Positions 17,563-27,656 are shown, counted from the first letter of the stretch. The stretch is 64,000 bases of DNA from Rhodococcus sp. IEGM 1409 (GCF_030056735.1 NZ_JASHKN010000005.1:162023-226022); one strand, 5' to 3'. Notes: generated by a model from the letters alone, not told the origin. Program-made: numbers and translations.

Positions 17563-19176
17563 GTGAATCCGTCCACTGCACAAGCCACAGCCGTCGTCGA
17601 CGAACTGGTTCGTGGTGGCGTGCGTGAAGTCGTGCTGTGTCCAGGCTCTCGCAATGCACCCCTCGCATTTGCCCTACAAGCTGCCGACCTCGACGGCCGG
17701 TTGCGTCTGCACATGCGGATCGACGAGCGGACCGCAGGCTTTCTGGCACTTGGACTGGCAATCGCCGGGAAACGTCCGGTCCCCATCGTGATGACCTCCG
17801 GGACCGCCGTCGCCAACCTCGGACCTGCTGTCCTCGAGGCCAACTACGCGCGAGTGCCGCTCGTCGTCCTGAGCGCGAACCGGCCGTACGAGATGCTCGG
17901 CACCGGCGCCAATCAGACCGTCGAACAGCTCGGGCTCTTCGGCAGTCAGGTCCGCGCAACCATCAGCCTGGGCCTGGCCGAAGACGACTCGACGCAGAAC
18001 AGCCAGTGGCGCTCGGCAGTCTGCCGGGTTCTCGCCGCTGCCCGCGGAACCCGATCCGGCAACGCCGGGCCGGTGCATTTCGACATCCCGCTCCGTGAGC
18101 CGCTGGTGCCGGACGCGCACGTGCAGGGACCGGTTCCGGAGGGCCGTCCCGGCGGTGCGGCCTGGACCACCACGCAGAACGCGACGCTCGATGTTCCGGT
18201 CGATCTGGACCTCACCGCGGACACGGTGGTCATCTCCGGACACGGCAGTGCGCTTCGACCCGAGCTGGCCGGCTTGCCGACGGTGGCCGAGCCCACGGCT
18301 CCGATGCACGGGATCGCGCTGCATCCACTCGCTCTCTCGCAACTCAAGCCCAAGCAGGCGATCATCACCGGCCGCCCGACGCTGCATCGCCAGGTCTCGA
18401 AGGTGTTGGCCGACCCGAGCGTCGACGTCTATGCACTGACAACGGGGCCGCGCTGGCCTGACGTGTCCGGCAACGTACTCGCCACCGGTACCAGGGCAGT
18501 GGTCACCGGAACGCCCGATCCCGCCTGGATTGCTCGGTGCGCCGCGCTGACCGAACACGCCGAAACTGCCGTGCGCAAGCAACTCGACGCCCACCCCAAG
18601 GCCACCGGTCTGCACGTCGCAGCCGCCGTGATGAATGCGCTGGCCAACGGTGACCAGCTTCTGCTCGGCGCCTCCAACCCCGTTCGCGACGCGGCCCTCG
18701 TGAGCTATCCCAAGCCCGCTGTGCGGGTGCTGTCCAACCGCGGCGTCGCAGGTATCGACGGCACGGTCTCGGCGGCGGTCGGCGCCGCGTTGGCGTACGA
18801 CGGTGGCCGGACCGTCGCTCTCATGGGCGACCTGACATTCCTGCACGACGCTTCCGGACTGCTCATCGGGACCGGTGAGCCGAGGCCGAGCGACCTCACC
18901 ATCGTCGTCGCCAACGACGACGGCGGCGGCATCTTCGAACTTCTCGAGCAAGGCGACCCGCAGTACGCCGGCGTCTTCGAGCGAGTCTTCGGAACACCGC
19001 ACGGCATGGACCTGGCCGCGCTCTGTGCGGCGTACCGCGTGCCACACGCAGCTGTCACCGTCGACGCCCTGGCCACGACGCTGGCACAACCAGCCAACGG
19101 CATCCGTGTTCTCGAGGTCGCGACAGATCGCAGTGGGCTGCGCGAACTCCACGCTTCCGTGCGGGCACAGCTGTGA
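17563..19176 (+). CDS. menD: 2-succinyl-5-enolpyruvyl-6-hydroxy-3-cyclohexene-1-carboxylate synthase
   Basis: 537 residues from GTG 17563 (preceded by TTGAAGGC). A thiamine-diphosphate enzyme that joins isochorismate and 2-oxoglutarate, the first committed menaquinone step. Visible elements are [20 protein letters not shown], the catalytic-glutamate region [35 protein letters not shown] and the ThDP-binding [13 protein letters not shown] ... [19 protein letters not shown]. It overlaps the next gene by four bases (GTGA). Corresponds to Rv0555. Confidence 0.95.
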   Translation: MNPSTAQATAVVDELVRGGVREVVLCPGSRNAPLAFALQAADLDGRLRLHMRIDERTAGFLALGLAIAGKRPVPIVMTSGTAVANLGPAVLEANYARVPLVVLSANRPYEMLGTGANQTVEQLGLFGSQVRATISLGLAEDDSTQNSQWRSAVCRVLAAARGTRSGNAGPVHFDIPLREPLVPDAHVQGPVPEGRPGGAAWTTTQNATLDVPVDLDLTADTVVISGHGSALRPELAGLPTVAEPTAPMHGIALHPLALSQLKPKQAIITGRPTLHRQVSKVLADPSVDVYALTTGPRWPDVSGNVLATGTRAVVTGTPDPAWIARCAALTEHAETAVRKQLDAHPKATGLHVAAAVMNALANGDQLLLGASNPVRDAALVSYPKPAVRVLSNRGVAGIDGTVSAAVGAALAYDGGRTVALMGDLTFLHDASGLLIGTGEPRPSDLTIVVANDDGGGIFELLEQGDPQYAGVFERVFGTPHGMDLAALCAAYRVPHAAVTVDALATTLAQPANGIRVLEVATDRSGLRELHASVRAQL

Positions 19177-19616
19177 CACAAACAGTTCTGCGTCGCTTCC
19201 GCATCGGAGTGCTGGTGGTTGCCGTCGGCATTTCGGTGCTCGCGGTCATCCTCGTTCTCGGTGCCTGGCGCAACGATCGGACCATCGAATCGAACATGGG
19301 GACCGCAACCGCCGAGGTGCTCTCGGCGGGCTCGCTTCGGTCGGCGATCAGCTTCGTGACACCGGACGGCGCGAATCACAACCCCGAACTGGGCGTGCTC
19401 TATCCCACCAATCTGACTGTGGGACAACGTATCGAGGTGGAGTATTACAAGACGGACCCCGATTTGGTCCGGGTAGCCGGACGCAACGCGACGGTGGCGC
19501 TGATCCCGGCCGGATCCGTGATCGTGGTGACGTGGCTCCTGGCTGGACCGTCGATCTGGTACCTGCGCAAGCGGGAAGCGGGGGCTCCACGATCGGCGCC
19601 GGTCGCCTCGAGTTAG
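19173..19616 (+). CDS. DUF3592-type two-span membrane protein
   Basis: 147 residues starting at GTG 19173 within the menD stop. A first membrane span lies near residues 9-30 ([20 protein letters not shown]) and a second near 106-124 ([20 protein letters not shown]), enclosing an extracytoplasmic domain with [19 protein letters not shown] and [19 protein letters not shown]. This is the DUF3592 arrangement and matches Rv0556. Tight coupling to menD suggests co-expression; function unknown. Confidence 0.8.
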   Translation: MTQTVLRRFRIGVLVVAVGISVLAVILVLGAWRNDRTIESNMGTATAEVLSAGSLRSAISFVTPDGANHNPELGVLYPTNLTVGQRIEVEYYKTDPDLVRVAGRNATVALIPAGSVIVVTWLLAGPSIWYLRKREAGAPRSAPVASS

Positions 19617-19688
19617 TTCGCCCGAACTTCGCCCGAACTTCACGCGAACATGACGTGGACTTATCCTGGCCCTGTCACCGTTCTCGGT

Positions 19689-20834
19689 GTGAGAGTAGCC
19701 ATCGTTGCGGAGTCATTCCTGCCCAACATGAACGGCGTCACCAACTCGGTACTACGCGTGCTCGAACACCTCGATCGCACTGGCCACGACGCCATGGTCA
19801 TTGCGCCGGACACCGTCGGATCCGACACCTCCGCCGCCACCGAACACGAAGGTGTTCAGGTGGTTCGGGTGCCCGCCGTCATGGTTCCCAAAGTCAGTTC
19901 ACTCCCCGTCGGCCTGCCACAACCACGTCTGACTACGGCCGTGCGGACCTTCGCGCCCGACGTCGTCCATCTGGCGTCGCCGTTCCTGCTCGGTGCCGGG
20001 GGAGTGGCCGTCGCCAAACGCCTCGGAATCCCCACCGTCGCGGTTTACCAGACCGACGTTGCCGGATTTGCCGAAAGCTACGGGCTCGGCGTCACCAGCC
20101 GCGCGGCGTGGGCGTGGACCCGTCGAATCCACAAGAGCTGCAACAGGACCCTCGCGCCCTCCACCTCGGCGGTCGACGCCCTCGAAGAGCACAGCATTCC
20201 GCGCGTTCACCGGTGGGCCCGCGGCGTCGACGCACAACGATTCGCGCCTTCGCGTCGTAGCTCGGCTTTGCGGCAGTCGTGGATCGGCGACAGCGACCGA
20301 TTGGTGGTCGGTTTCGTCGGTCGCCTCGCGCCCGAAAAGCACGTCGAACGGTTGGCGGCGCTGGCCACCGACCCCAGTGTGCAGATCGTCGTCGTCGGCG
20401 ACGGCCCGGTCCGCCAGAATCTGCAGCGACTGATGCCGGACGCGATCTTCACCGGACAACTCGGCGGTACTGCGCTTGCTGACGCCTATGCGAGCCTGGA
20501 CGTGTTCGTTCACCCCGGCGAGCACGAGACCTTCTGCCAGGCAGTTCAGGAAGCCCTCGCGAGCGGTGTGCCCGTCGTCGGACCGGATGCGGGTGGCCCA
20601 CGTGACCTGATCTCCCATTGCCGCAACGGCTACCTCCTGCCGACGGACAGGTTCACCGAACTCCTGCCCAGCGCCGTCGACGCACTTCGCCAGCGTGACC
20701 TGCGGGTGCAGTTCGGCTCCGCAGCGAGGCGCTCGGTGCGGAACCGCACCTGGCCGGCCATCTGCGAAGAGCTGCTCCGTCACTACGAAGACGTGCAGGG
20801 CCTCGGGCGACGAACGGGTGCCAGAGCAGCCTGA
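19689..20834 (+). CDS. mgtA: GT4-family mannosyltransferase (MgtA/PimB-like)
   Basis: 381 residues from GTG 19689 (a longer in-frame ATG at 19650 lacks conservation). It opens with [20 protein letters not shown], the donor-domain beginning of MgtA/PimB-type GT-B enzymes. The acceptor-binding middle is followed by [17 protein letters not shown] and the retaining GT4 motif [19 protein letters not shown], with the EX7E glutamates. In mycobacteria and corynebacteria the orthologue in this place (Rv0557) transfers mannose to a glucuronosyl diacylglycerol or phosphatidylinositol mannoside, feeding lipomannan synthesis. The exact acceptor here is inference. Confidence 0.88.
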   Translation: MRVAIVAESFLPNMNGVTNSVLRVLEHLDRTGHDAMVIAPDTVGSDTSAATEHEGVQVVRVPAVMVPKVSSLPVGLPQPRLTTAVRTFAPDVVHLASPFLLGAGGVAVAKRLGIPTVAVYQTDVAGFAESYGLGVTSRAAWAWTRRIHKSCNRTLAPSTSAVDALEEHSIPRVHRWARGVDAQRFAPSRRSSALRQSWIGDSDRLVVGFVGRLAPEKHVERLAALATDPSVQIVVVGDGPVRQNLQRLMPDAIFTGQLGGTALADAYASLDVFVHPGEHETFCQAVQEALASGVPVVGPDAGGPRDLISHCRNGYLLPTDRFTELLPSAVDALRQRDLRVQFGSAARRSVRNRTWPAICEELLRHYEDVQGLGRRTGARAA

Positions 20835-20871
20835 ACGCCCTCGCTGCCCGAGGGTTGGTAGCGTTTCGGGT

Positions 20872-21570
20872 GTGGCCACTACACACGGAACCCGAGCAAC
20901 TCTCGATAAGCAACCGCACGAAGTCGCGTCGATGTTCGACGACGTCGCGGAGCGATACGACCTCACCAACACCGTGCTGTCCTTCGGCCAGGACAAGGGT
21001 TGGCGCAAGGCCACCCGCGAAGCCCTCGACCTCAAGCCGGGCGAGAAGGTGCTCGACCTCGCCGCCGGAACCGGAGTCTCGACCGTCGAGCTAGGCCGCT
21101 CCGGTGCCTGGTGCGTCGCCACCGACTTCTCCAAGGGAATGCTCGAGGCCGGAATCTCGCGCAAGGTCCCGATGGTCGCAGGTGACGCGATGTACCTGCC
21201 GTACGCCGACAACGTATTCGATGCCGCGACGATTTCCTTCGGTCTGCGCAACGTCTCCGACTTCGAGGCCGGACTTCGCGAGATCGCCCGCGTCACCAAG
21301 CCGGGTGGACGCCTCGTCGTCAGCGAGTTCTCGACGCCCGTCTTCGGACCGTTCCGCACGGTCTACATGGAGTACCTCATGAAGGCGCTCCCGCAGGTCG
21401 CACGCACCGTCAGCAGCAACCCCGACGCCTACGTCTACCTCGCCGAGTCGATCCGTGCCTGGCCGACCCAGGAAGAGCTGGCACGCAAGATCGGGGCTGC
21501 CGGATGGAAGAACGTCAAGTGGCGCAACCTCACCGGCGGCATCGTGGCGCTGCACTACGCCACTGCCTGA
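20872..21570 (+). CDS. menG: Demethylmenaquinone methyltransferase
   Basis: 232 residues from GTG 20872. Class I SAM methyltransferase of the UbiE/MenG family that makes the final ring methylation. Motifs: [20 protein letters not shown] at the start, [15 protein letters not shown] (SAM motif I), [20 protein letters not shown] (family motif), and the C-terminal [16 protein letters not shown]. It follows the glycosyltransferase by 37 bases and converges on the menJ-like gene with 21 bases between stops. Corresponds to Rv0558. Confidence 0.95.
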   Translation: MATTHGTRATLDKQPHEVASMFDDVAERYDLTNTVLSFGQDKGWRKATREALDLKPGEKVLDLAAGTGVSTVELGRSGAWCVATDFSKGMLEAGISRKVPMVAGDAMYLPYADNVFDAATISFGLRNVSDFEAGLREIARVTKPGGRLVVSEFSTPVFGPFRTVYMEYLMKALPQVARTVSSNPDAYVYLAESIRAWPTQEELARKIGAAGWKNVKWRNLTGGIVALHYATA

Positions 21571-21591
21571 ACTGCTGCGCACAGCACTGGC

Positions 21592-22860
21592 TCAACCGAA
21601 CAGCGGTCGGGAGTCGATCTTTCTCGATGCGGCTCCCGACGCACGCCATGCCCTCGCCGTCAGATCGGCGTCGGCGTCGGTGACGAGGTTTCCCATAACC
21701 CGAACGGCGACCGTCATCAGTGCCCGTGAGCGCATCGCAATCGGACCCGACGCGGGCAGGAACTGCGGAACCGTCAGCAGACCTGCGAGTCGGCGCGCGA
21801 CCGAGAATGCCTGCCCGTAATGCTCCCGCAGTACCCTCGGCCACAGTTCCGTGAGGTCGTCGGCGCCGAGCGCTTCGACCACCAAGCGTCCGCCTTCGAG
21901 GCCGTAGTCGATGCCCTCACCGTTGAGCGGGTTCACACAGGCTGCGGCGTCACCGATCACGGCCCAGTTGCGTCCGGCGATGTTGGAGACGGCTCCGCCC
22001 ATGGGTAGTAAAGCCGAAGCGACGGAATGTATTTCGCTGCTCCACTGCCACTCGCTTCGGCGCTGATCGGTGTACAGATCCAGCAGAGGACGTAAGGCAC
22101 CTGGTGCCGGGCGCTTGGACGTCGCCAGTGTTCCGACGCCGATGTTCACCTCGCCGGTTCCGAGTGGGAAGATCCAGCCGTACCCCGCCTGCAACGTGCC
22201 CTCGGCGTCCCGCAGTTCCAGATGCGAGGTGATCCACGGATCGGCGCTGCGCGGAGTTGCGACATACGCGCGTGCCGCGACGCCGTAAGCGGTGTCCCGG
22301 TGCCACTGCCGCCCCAGCTTCTTGCCGAGCGTCGAGCGAACACCGTCGGCGATGATCAGCGTGCGACAACGAAGGGCGCTGCGTCCCGAGGGGCCGGCTA
22401 GAACGACAGCGGCTACCCGATCGCCGTCGAGTTCGACGTCCACCGCCTTCGTGCCCTCCACCATCACCGCCCCGGATTCGACGGCGCACCGGCGAATGGC
22501 GTCGTCGAGTTCGGTACGGGGGATCGCGCTGCCGATCGGTGGAAACGACGTTCCCGGCCATTCGAGTTCGAGTTCCTGGCCGAATCCGGACAACCGCAGT
22601 CCCTTGTTCGTCGTATGTGATCGAACCCACTCGCCAAGGCCGAGGAGATCCAGCTCGGCTACGGCGCGCGGAGTGAGTCCATCACCACACGTCTTGTCCC
22701 GAGGAAACACTGCCGCGTCGACCAACACGACGTCGCGACCGCTACGGGCGGCCCACGCCGCAGCCGAAGAACCCGCGGGACCAGCACCGATGACCACAAT
22801 GTCGGTTTCGGTCGGAGGTGAATCGACGACGGGGGACTGCTCTTCTACGGACACACTCAC
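21592..22860 (-). CDS. menJ: Menaquinone/geranylgeranyl reductase family flavoprotein (MenJ-like)
   Basis: 422 residues from GTG 22860. The FAD-binding VVIGAGPAGSSAAAWAARSG and second nucleotide motif VIGDAAACVNPLNGEGIDYG are intact, with VDAAVFPRDKTCGDGLTPRA between, the geranylgeranyl-reductase signature. In M. tuberculosis MenJ (Rv0561c) saturates one isoprene unit of MK-9 to MK-9(II-H2). Because the gene lies between menG and a polyprenyl diphosphate synthase, the same reaction is likely here; the number of reduced units cannot be read from sequence. It shares a 98-base divergent region with the synthase. Confidence 0.88.
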   Translation of the reverse strand: MSVSVEEQSPVVDSPPTETDIVVIGAGPAGSSAAAWAARSGRDVVLVDAAVFPRDKTCGDGLTPRAVAELDLLGLGEWVRSHTTNKGLRLSGFGQELELEWPGTSFPPIGSAIPRTELDDAIRRCAVESGAVMVEGTKAVDVELDGDRVAAVVLAGPSGRSALRCRTLIIADGVRSTLGKKLGRQWHRDTAYGVAARAYVATPRSADPWITSHLELRDAEGTLQAGYGWIFPLGTGEVNIGVGTLATSKRPAPGALRPLLDLYTDQRRSEWQWSSEIHSVASALLPMGGAVSNIAGRNWAVIGDAAACVNPLNGEGIDYGLEGGRLVVEALGADDLTELWPRVLREHYGQAFSVARRLAGLLTVPQFLPASGPIAMRSRALMTVAVRVMGNLVTDADADLTARAWRASGAASRKIDSRPLFG

Positions 22861-22958
22861 ATCTTCCCAGGCTCGCGATCGCCACCGTGGCGAGGCCGTC
22901 CCGAGTGCGAACCGCTAGGTTCACTACCGTGGGAACCGAGCCGTCACTGACGACAGGA

Positions 22959-24008
22959 ATGGGTACTGACATCGTGAGCACCGAAAAGACTGCTGCCGAC
23001 GCAACCGCATCGAGCACCGTCGTTGCAGGCATCGACCTGGGCGACGAACAGCTCGCCGCAGTAGTGCGTGGTGGACTCTCCGATGTCGAGGAGTTGTTGG
23101 TCAGCGAGCTGTCCGACGGCGAAGACTTCCTCACCGAGGCCGCGCTGCACCTCGCGCGAGCTGGTGGCAAGCGCTTCCGTCCGTTGTTCACGATCCTGAC
23201 CGCGCAGCTCGGACCGGTGCCGAACGATCCGTCGATCATCACCGCAGCGACCGTCACCGAACTCGTTCACCTCGCGACGCTCTACCACGACGACGTCATG
23301 GACGAGGCGTCCATGCGCCGCGGGGCGCCCAGCGCCAACGCCCGCTGGGGCAACAGCGTGGCGATCCTGGCCGGCGACTACCTGTTCGCGCACGCGTCAC
23401 GACTGGTGTCGACGCTCGGGCCCGAAGCAGTGCGGATCATCGCCGAAACCTTCGCCGAGCTGGTCACCGGCCAGATGCGCGAGACGATCGGCGTCAAGAA
23501 GGAGCAGGATCCGGTCGAGCACTACCTCAAGGTCGTGTGGGAGAAGACCGGTTCGCTGATCGCTGCCTCCGGACGATTCGGCGGCACCTTCTCCGGCGCC
23601 GACGCAGCTCACATCGAGCGCCTCGAGCGCTTGGGTGATGCCGTCGGCACCGCGTTCCAGATTTCCGACGACATCATCGACATCTCGTCCGTCTCGGCCC
23701 AGTCCGGCAAGACGCCCGGCACCGACCTGCGTGAGGGCGTCCACACCCTGCCCGTCCTGTACGCATTCCGCGAAGAAGGGGCCGACGCAGATCGCCTGCG
23801 GGAGCTGCTCGCGGGCCCGGTAACCGAAGATGCCCTGGTAGAAGAGGCACTCGAACTGCTCGAGCGTTCTCCCGGCATGGTCAAGGCGAAGGCAAAGCTG
23901 GGTGAGTACGCCGTCGCGGCGAAGGCTCAGTTGGCCGAACTCCCGCAGGGACCGGCAAACGAAGCTCTGGTGCGTCTGGTGGACTACACGATCGAACGAG
24001 TCGGCTGA
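22959..24008 (+). CDS. Trans-polyprenyl diphosphate synthase
   Basis: 349 residues from ATG 22959, after GACAGGA; GTG starts at 22929 and 22974 are possible. It elongates isoprenyl diphosphates to the menaquinone side chain. Motifs: LLHLARAGGKRFRP (substrate-binding GGKR), first Asp-rich LYHDDVMDEASMRRG and second ISDDIIDISS. The sequence corresponds to GrcC1 (Rv0562) in synteny. Chain length is set by residues before the first DDxxD and cannot be fixed by eye. It is divergent from the menJ-like gene. Confidence 0.93.
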   Translation: MGTDIVSTEKTAADATASSTVVAGIDLGDEQLAAVVRGGLSDVEELLVSELSDGEDFLTEAALHLARAGGKRFRPLFTILTAQLGPVPNDPSIITAATVTELVHLATLYHDDVMDEASMRRGAPSANARWGNSVAILAGDYLFAHASRLVSTLGPEAVRIIAETFAELVTGQMRETIGVKKEQDPVEHYLKVVWEKTGSLIAASGRFGGTFSGADAAHIERLERLGDAVGTAFQISDDIIDISSVSAQSGKTPGTDLREGVHTLPVLYAFREEGADADRLRELLAGPVTEDALVEEALELLERSPGMVKAKAKLGEYAVAAKAQLAELPQGPANEALVRLVDYTIERVG

Positions 24009-24031
24009 CACCGCGACGAATCGGGGTTTCC

Positions 24032-24070
24032 GGGTGGGAACCCTGATAGTCACTGGGTGGGAACCCTGAT
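24032..24070. repeat. Pair of 16-bp direct repeats upstream of htpX
   Basis: GGGTGGGAACCCTGAT occurs at 24032-24047 and again at 24055-24070, a 23-base period, in the 144-base gap before htpX. Each copy contains a near-palindrome GGGTGGGAACCC. The arrangement suggests tandem regulator binding sites. Confidence 0.7.
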
Positions 24071-24152
24071 GGCCCTGTCCTTCGTTGACTGAACGGAACC
24101 GGTGCACACGCCGGGGAGTTCGGGTGAGCCTTCGGCTCCGGCGAGGCAAGAG

Positions 24153-25025
24153 GTGAGCAGTTTGCACGGCTACGCGAACGGTGCGAAGACATTCGGGTTG
24201 TTGGTGGGGATGTCGGCGCTGATCGTCTTCATCGGCTCGCTGTTCGGCAGCCCGGTGCTTCTGTGGGGATCCGTTCTCTTTGCCGTCGGCATGAATGCCT
24301 ACGTCTACTTCAACAGCGACAAGCTGGCGCTCCGATCGATGCGTGCCCAGCCCATCACCGAGGTCGAGGCACCGGCGATCTACCGCATCGTGCGCGAACT
24401 CGCCACGACGGCGCACCAACCGATGCCCCGGCTGTACATCAGCCCCACGAACGCCCCGAATGCGTTTGCCACCGGTCGTAACCCTCGTCACGCCGCCGTG
24501 TGCGTGACCAGCGGCATCATGCAGATCTTGAACGAACGCGAATTGCGGGCCGTGCTCGGGCACGAACTCTCCCACGTCTACAACCGGGACATTTTGATCT
24601 CGTCCGTGGCCGGCGCGATGGCCAGCGTCATCTCGGGCCTGGCCAACTTCGCGATGTACGCGAGCATCTTCGGCGGCCGAGGGAACGGGCAGGGAAGTAA
24701 TCCGATCGCGCTGCTGCTCGTCTCCCTGCTGGGACCGATCGCGGCAACCGTGGTCAAGCTGGCCGTCTCGCGCTCTCGCGAGTACCAGGCGGATCAATCG
24801 GGAGCCGAGCTCACCGGTGACCCGTTGGCGTTGGCGTCGGCGCTGCGCAAGCTCGAGTCGGGCGTCGCGGCCGCGCCGTTGCCGCCTGAGCCGAAACTCG
24901 CGGCGCAGTCCCACCTGATGATTGCCAACCCCTTCAGAGCGGGGGACAAGGTGAGCAAGCTGTTCTCGACGCATCCGCCCATGGCGGACCGGATCGAGCG
25001 TTTGGAGAAGATGGCGGGGATGTAG
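24153..25025 (+). CDS. htpX: Membrane zinc metalloprotease HtpX
   Basis: 290 residues from GTG 24153, preceded by an AAGAGG; in-frame starts to 24102 exist. Two N-terminal spans ([20 protein letters not shown] and the following helix) are followed by [16 protein letters not shown], the HExxH zinc site of M48 peptidases, further spans and [19 protein letters not shown] with the third zinc-ligand Glu. HtpX degrades misfolded membrane proteins. It matches Rv0563 after the polyprenyl synthase. Two 16-base direct repeats lie in its upstream region. Confidence 0.93.
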   Translation: MSSLHGYANGAKTFGLLVGMSALIVFIGSLFGSPVLLWGSVLFAVGMNAYVYFNSDKLALRSMRAQPITEVEAPAIYRIVRELATTAHQPMPRLYISPTNAPNAFATGRNPRHAAVCVTSGIMQILNERELRAVLGHELSHVYNRDILISSVAGAMASVISGLANFAMYASIFGGRGNGQGSNPIALLLVSLLGPIAATVVKLAVSRSREYQADQSGAELTGDPLALASALRKLESGVAAAPLPPEPKLAAQSHLMIANPFRAGDKVSKLFSTHPPMADRIERLEKMAGM

Positions 25026-25033
25026 GGCCTTCG

Positions 25034-25085
25034 GCCCCTGTGCGCCTTTCTGGTCGTCGGAACTACCAAAAAGGCGCACAGGGGC
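25034..25085. terminator. Hairpin between convergent htpX and yajQ genes
   Basis: Arms of 16 bases (GCCCCTGTGCGCCTTT and complement) flank a 20-base loop. It lies between two convergent genes and can act for both, though no long T-run follows. Confidence 0.65.
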
Positions 25086-25095
25086 GCAGCCCCTA

Positions 25096-25587
25096 CTACC
25101 GGTAGTTCACGAACTGCAAGGCGATCCCGAAGTCCTCACCCTTGAGCAGGGAGATGACACCCTGGAGGTCGTCGCGCTTCTTGCTGCTCACCCGAAGCTC
25201 TTCACCCTGGATCTGCGCCTTGACGCCCTTGGGGCCCTCGTCGCGGATCTTCTTGGTGATCTTCTTCGCGTTCTCGCTGGTGATGCCCTGGACCAAGGTT
25301 CCGGACAGCTTGTAGATCTTTCCGGATTGCGCTGGCTCGCCGGCATCGAATGCCTTCAGCGAGATGTCACGACGGATCAGCTTCTCCTTGAACACGTCGA
25401 GGGCGGCCAGCAGTCGCTCCTCGGTGTCGGCGTTCAACGTGATCGTCTCTTCACCAGACCACTCGATCGACGCACCCGTGTTTCGGAAGTCGAAACGCGT
25501 GGTCAACTCCTTGGCAGCCTGATGCAGAGCGTTGTCCACCTCTTGACGGTCTACTTTGCTCACCACGTCGAAGGACGAATCAGCCAC
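25096..25587 (-). CDS. YajQ/UPF0234 family nucleotide-binding protein
   Basis: 163 residues beginning [20 protein letters not shown]. Two ferredoxin-like domains are recognisable: [20 protein letters not shown], then [20 protein letters not shown], with the closing [12 protein letters not shown] characteristic of YajQ. Members bind c-di-GMP or nucleic acids in some bacteria; in actinobacteria the role is not established. Corresponds to Rv0566c and closes the conserved men block. Confidence 0.93.
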   Translation of the reverse strand: MADSSFDVVSKVDRQEVDNALHQAAKELTTRFDFRNTGASIEWSGEETITLNADTEERLLAALDVFKEKLIRRDISLKAFDAGEPAQSGKIYKLSGTLVQGITSENAKKITKKIRDEGPKGVKAQIQGEELRVSSKKRDDLQGVISLLKGEDFGIALQFVNYR

Positions 25588-25770
25588 TTCACACTCCCGC
25601 TTTCCGGTAGTTCACGAACATCGAGTTCCGCCCACCTTCCATACCGGTGGACACCTCGACGTTATCGGGTCGGCACCGCCCGTTACCACCCGGTTTGCAA
25701 AATGGGGGTGTGTTCGTTGTATTCTTCTCACCGCACCGAGGAAGCCGTTTTCGGCCGCCGCACGTCGCGA

Positions 25771-25776
25771 TATACT
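25771..25776 (+). promoter_or_regulatory. Possible -10 element of tRNA-Tyr
   Basis: TATACT lies 36 bases before the mature tRNA-Tyr. No good -35 is visible at the usual spacing, so this is tentative. Confidence 0.35.
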
Positions 25777-25811
25777 TGCGAATGCGCCGGATCGAAGCCT
25801 GGTGCAAGCAC

Positions 25812-25894
25812 GGCAGATTGCCCGAGCGGCCAATGGGAGCGGACTGTAAATCCGTCGGCTTATGCCTACGTAGGTTCGAATCCTACATCTGCCA
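25812..25894 (+). tRNA. tRNA-Tyr (GTA)
   Basis: 83 bases with acceptor GGCAGAT / ATCTGCC, anticodon loop CTGTAAA and a long variable arm as expected for bacterial tRNA-Tyr. T-arm is GTAGGTTCGAATCCTAC. CCA is not encoded. Confidence 0.96.
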
Positions 25895-25898
25895 CACC

Positions 25899-25943
25899 AA
25901 GTCAGCCCCGATTCTCTTTCCGAGAGTCGGGGCTGACTTTTTT
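25899..25943 (+). terminator. Terminator after tRNA-Tyr
   Basis: Arms AAGTCAGCCCCGA / TCGGGGCTGACTT with inner pairing around CTCTTTCCGAGAG, followed by a T-run TTTTTT. Confidence 0.9.
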
Positions 25944-26183
25944 GTGCTTGTTCCGATGTCGATTGCTTGCAGGTGACGCGTATCTGCTGCGGCTCAGGGG
26001 AGGACTTCGGGGGAGTGCGGGGTCAAGCTGGTTCCCGCAAAGCCCTCGCCACAGGCCCCGATCAGTGCAAGAATGGGCTCCGGCACCATTTTTGCCCCGA
26101 TGACCAGCGGATTTGGTGCTGGCGCTCGTTCGTGTGTAATCTTTCGGAGGCTTCAAGAGAGCGGCAACGCACTCCTGAGCCAC

Positions 26184-26256
26184 GCCCCCTTAGCTCAGTC
26201 GGTAGAGCGTTTCCATGGTAAGGAAAAGGTCAACGGTTCGATTCCGTTAGGGGGCT
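26184..26256 (+). tRNA. tRNA-Thr (GGT)
   Basis: 73 bases with acceptor GCCCCCT / AGGGGGC, D-arm AGCTCAGTCGGTAGAGC, anticodon stem TTTCC / GGAAA around loop ATGGTAA (anticodon GGT) and T-arm AACGGTTCGATTCCGTT. Confidence 0.95.
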
Positions 26257-26301
26257 CGCTGGATTGTGGTGCCGTGCTTTCCGCGCGACACTCGACACCG
26301 A

Positions 26302-26374
26302 GGCGGTGTAGCTCAGTTGGTAGAGCAAACGACTCATAATCGTTGCGTCGCCGGTTCAAGTCCGGTCACCGCTA
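26302..26374 (+). tRNA. tRNA-Met (CAT), elongator type
   Basis: 73 bases, acceptor GGCGGTG / CACCGCT, anticodon loop CTCATAA and T-arm CCGGTTCAAGTCCGG. It lies 62 bases before rpmG. The G1-U72 wobble and lack of the three G-C initiator pairs favour the elongator. Confidence 0.93.
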
Positions 26375-26435
26375 CACAATATGCATGATCCACCCTGATT
26401 GCTCGTAATCAGATACACCCGAAAGAAGGCATCCC

Positions 26436-26603
26436 GTGGCCTCCTCGACCGACGTTCGGCCCAAGATCACCTTGGCCTGCGAGGTATGCAAGCACCGCAA
26501 CTACATCACCAAGAAGAATCGGCGCAACGACCCCGATCGCCTGGAGCTCAAGAAGTTCTGCCCCAACTGCGGAACCCACCAGTCGCACCGCGAGTCGAAG
26601 TAG
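26436..26603 (+). CDS. rpmG: 50S ribosomal protein L33
   Basis: 55 residues, GTG start, reading [20 protein letters not shown] then [20 protein letters not shown] and [14 protein letters not shown]. The two CxxC pairs (CEVC, CPNC) are kept, so this is the zinc-containing C+ form. M. tuberculosis has rpmG2 at the same place before hadA. A clear ribosome site GAAAGAAGG precedes it. The paralogous zinc-free copy, if any, is outside the window. Confidence 0.95.
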   Translation: MASSTDVRPKITLACEVCKHRNYITKKNRRNDPDRLELKKFCPNCGTHQSHRESK

Positions 26604-26689
26604 TAAGTCCTTAACAGGACGACGATTTTCGCGGAAGACCCTCTCCGGGCCTGCGTCTTCGGGTCCTAGCTAGAAGAGAGTCTCACCGC

Positions 26690-27244
26690 GTGACAGATTT
26701 GCAAGAGAACCAGGCAGCGGCCGAGGTCCCTACGGACCCGGCCGCTCATGCCGTCCAGATGGTCGGTCACCACTATCGTGTCGAAGACTTCTACGAGGTC
26801 GGACGCGAGAAGGTGCGCGAGTTCGCTCGCGCCGTCCAGGACGCGCATCCCGCGCACTACGACGAGTCGGCAGCCAAAGGCCTCGGATACGACGGTCTGA
26901 TCGCTCCCATCACGTTTGTCGCGATCGTGGGTGCCATTGCTCAGCGACGTCTGTTCGAAGAGATCGTCACAGGCTACGACTTGAGTCAGATTCTTCAGAC
27001 CGATCAGCGTTTGGTGCTGCACAAGCCTATGCAGGTCGGTGACCGACTCTTCTGCGACGTCTATCTGGATTCCTTCAGGCAGGCCGCAGGTAGCGACATC
27101 ATCGTGACCAAGAACATCATCACCGATCAGAACGACGAAGCAGTTGTCACCACGTGGACAACGCTTGTCGCTCGAACGGGTGGGGAAGTGGACGAGAACA
27201 TCGCCCACGCAGTCAAGGACGTGATGATGCATGTCGCTTCGTAA
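26690..27244 (+). CDS. hadA: (3R)-hydroxyacyl-ACP dehydratase subunit HadA
   Basis: 184 residues from GTG 26690. It is the non-catalytic hotdog partner of the FAS-II dehydratase that makes meromycolate. Recognisable text: MVGHHYRVEDFYEVGREKVR, HPAHYDESAAKGLGYDGLIA and LHKPMQVGDRLFCDVYLDSF. It overlaps hadB by 14 bases (27231-27244), so both are translated together. The catalytic site lies in HadB. Corresponds to Rv0635 and supports a mycolate-producing host. Confidence 0.94.
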   Translation: MTDLQENQAAAEVPTDPAAHAVQMVGHHYRVEDFYEVGREKVREFARAVQDAHPAHYDESAAKGLGYDGLIAPITFVAIVGAIAQRRLFEEIVTGYDLSQILQTDQRLVLHKPMQVGDRLFCDVYLDSFRQAAGSDIIVTKNIITDQNDEAVVTTWTTLVARTGGEVDENIAHAVKDVMMHVAS

Positions 27245-27656
27245 ATTCTCCGACGTGAGTGTCGGCGAACTTCTCCCCGAGAAGTCCGTCACCTTGACGC
27301 GCGGAAACCTCGCCAACTATGCGGGTGTCTCGGGAGATCCGAACCCGATTCACTTCAGTGACGAGGTCGCACGACTTGCCGGCTTGCCGGACGTGGTTGC
27401 GCACGGCATGCTCTCCATGGGCATCGGTGCCGGTTACGTTACCGAATGGCTGGGAGATCCGGGCGCAGTGACCGAGTACAACGTACGGTTCACGAGCCCG
27501 GTCATCGTGGCGGCCGCCAAGGCTGCCGAGATCGATTTCACCGCCAAGGTGAAGTCGGTCGACGAAGAAAGCAAGACCGCAGTACTGGCAATCGTGGCCA
27601 AGTCCGAAGGTAAGAAGATCTTCGGTCGTGCCACTGCCACGGTCCGTCTAGCCTGA
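27231..27656 (+). CDS. hadB: (3R)-hydroxyacyl-ACP dehydratase subunit HadB
   Basis: 141 residues starting inside the end of hadA. The R-hydratase catalytic motif GDPNPIHFSDEVARLAGLPD carries Asp36 and His41, followed by VVAHGMLSMGIGAGYVTEWL. It dehydrates 3-hydroxyacyl-ACP intermediates in mycolic acid elongation. In Mycobacterium a third gene, hadC, normally follows. Here a 173-base gap with a tRNA promoter region and tRNA-Trp come next, so no hadC is present at this locus. Confidence 0.95.
   Translation: MSLRKFSDVSVGELLPEKSVTLTRGNLANYAGVSGDPNPIHFSDEVARLAGLPDVVAHGMLSMGIGAGYVTEWLGDPGAVTEYNVRFTSPVIVAAAKAAEIDFTAKVKSVDEESKTAVLAIVAKSEGKKIFGRATATVRLA

Noticed and set aside
23397-25079. 560-codon minus-strand frame across the polyprenyl synthase and htpX
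   Set aside because: Both + strand genes have complete catalytic motifs; the opposite frame has low-complexity Arg/Gln-rich text.
25812-26374. Integration site of a mobile element at the tRNA genes
   Set aside because: No integrase gene, no repeated tRNA 3' end and normal housekeeping genes on both sides.
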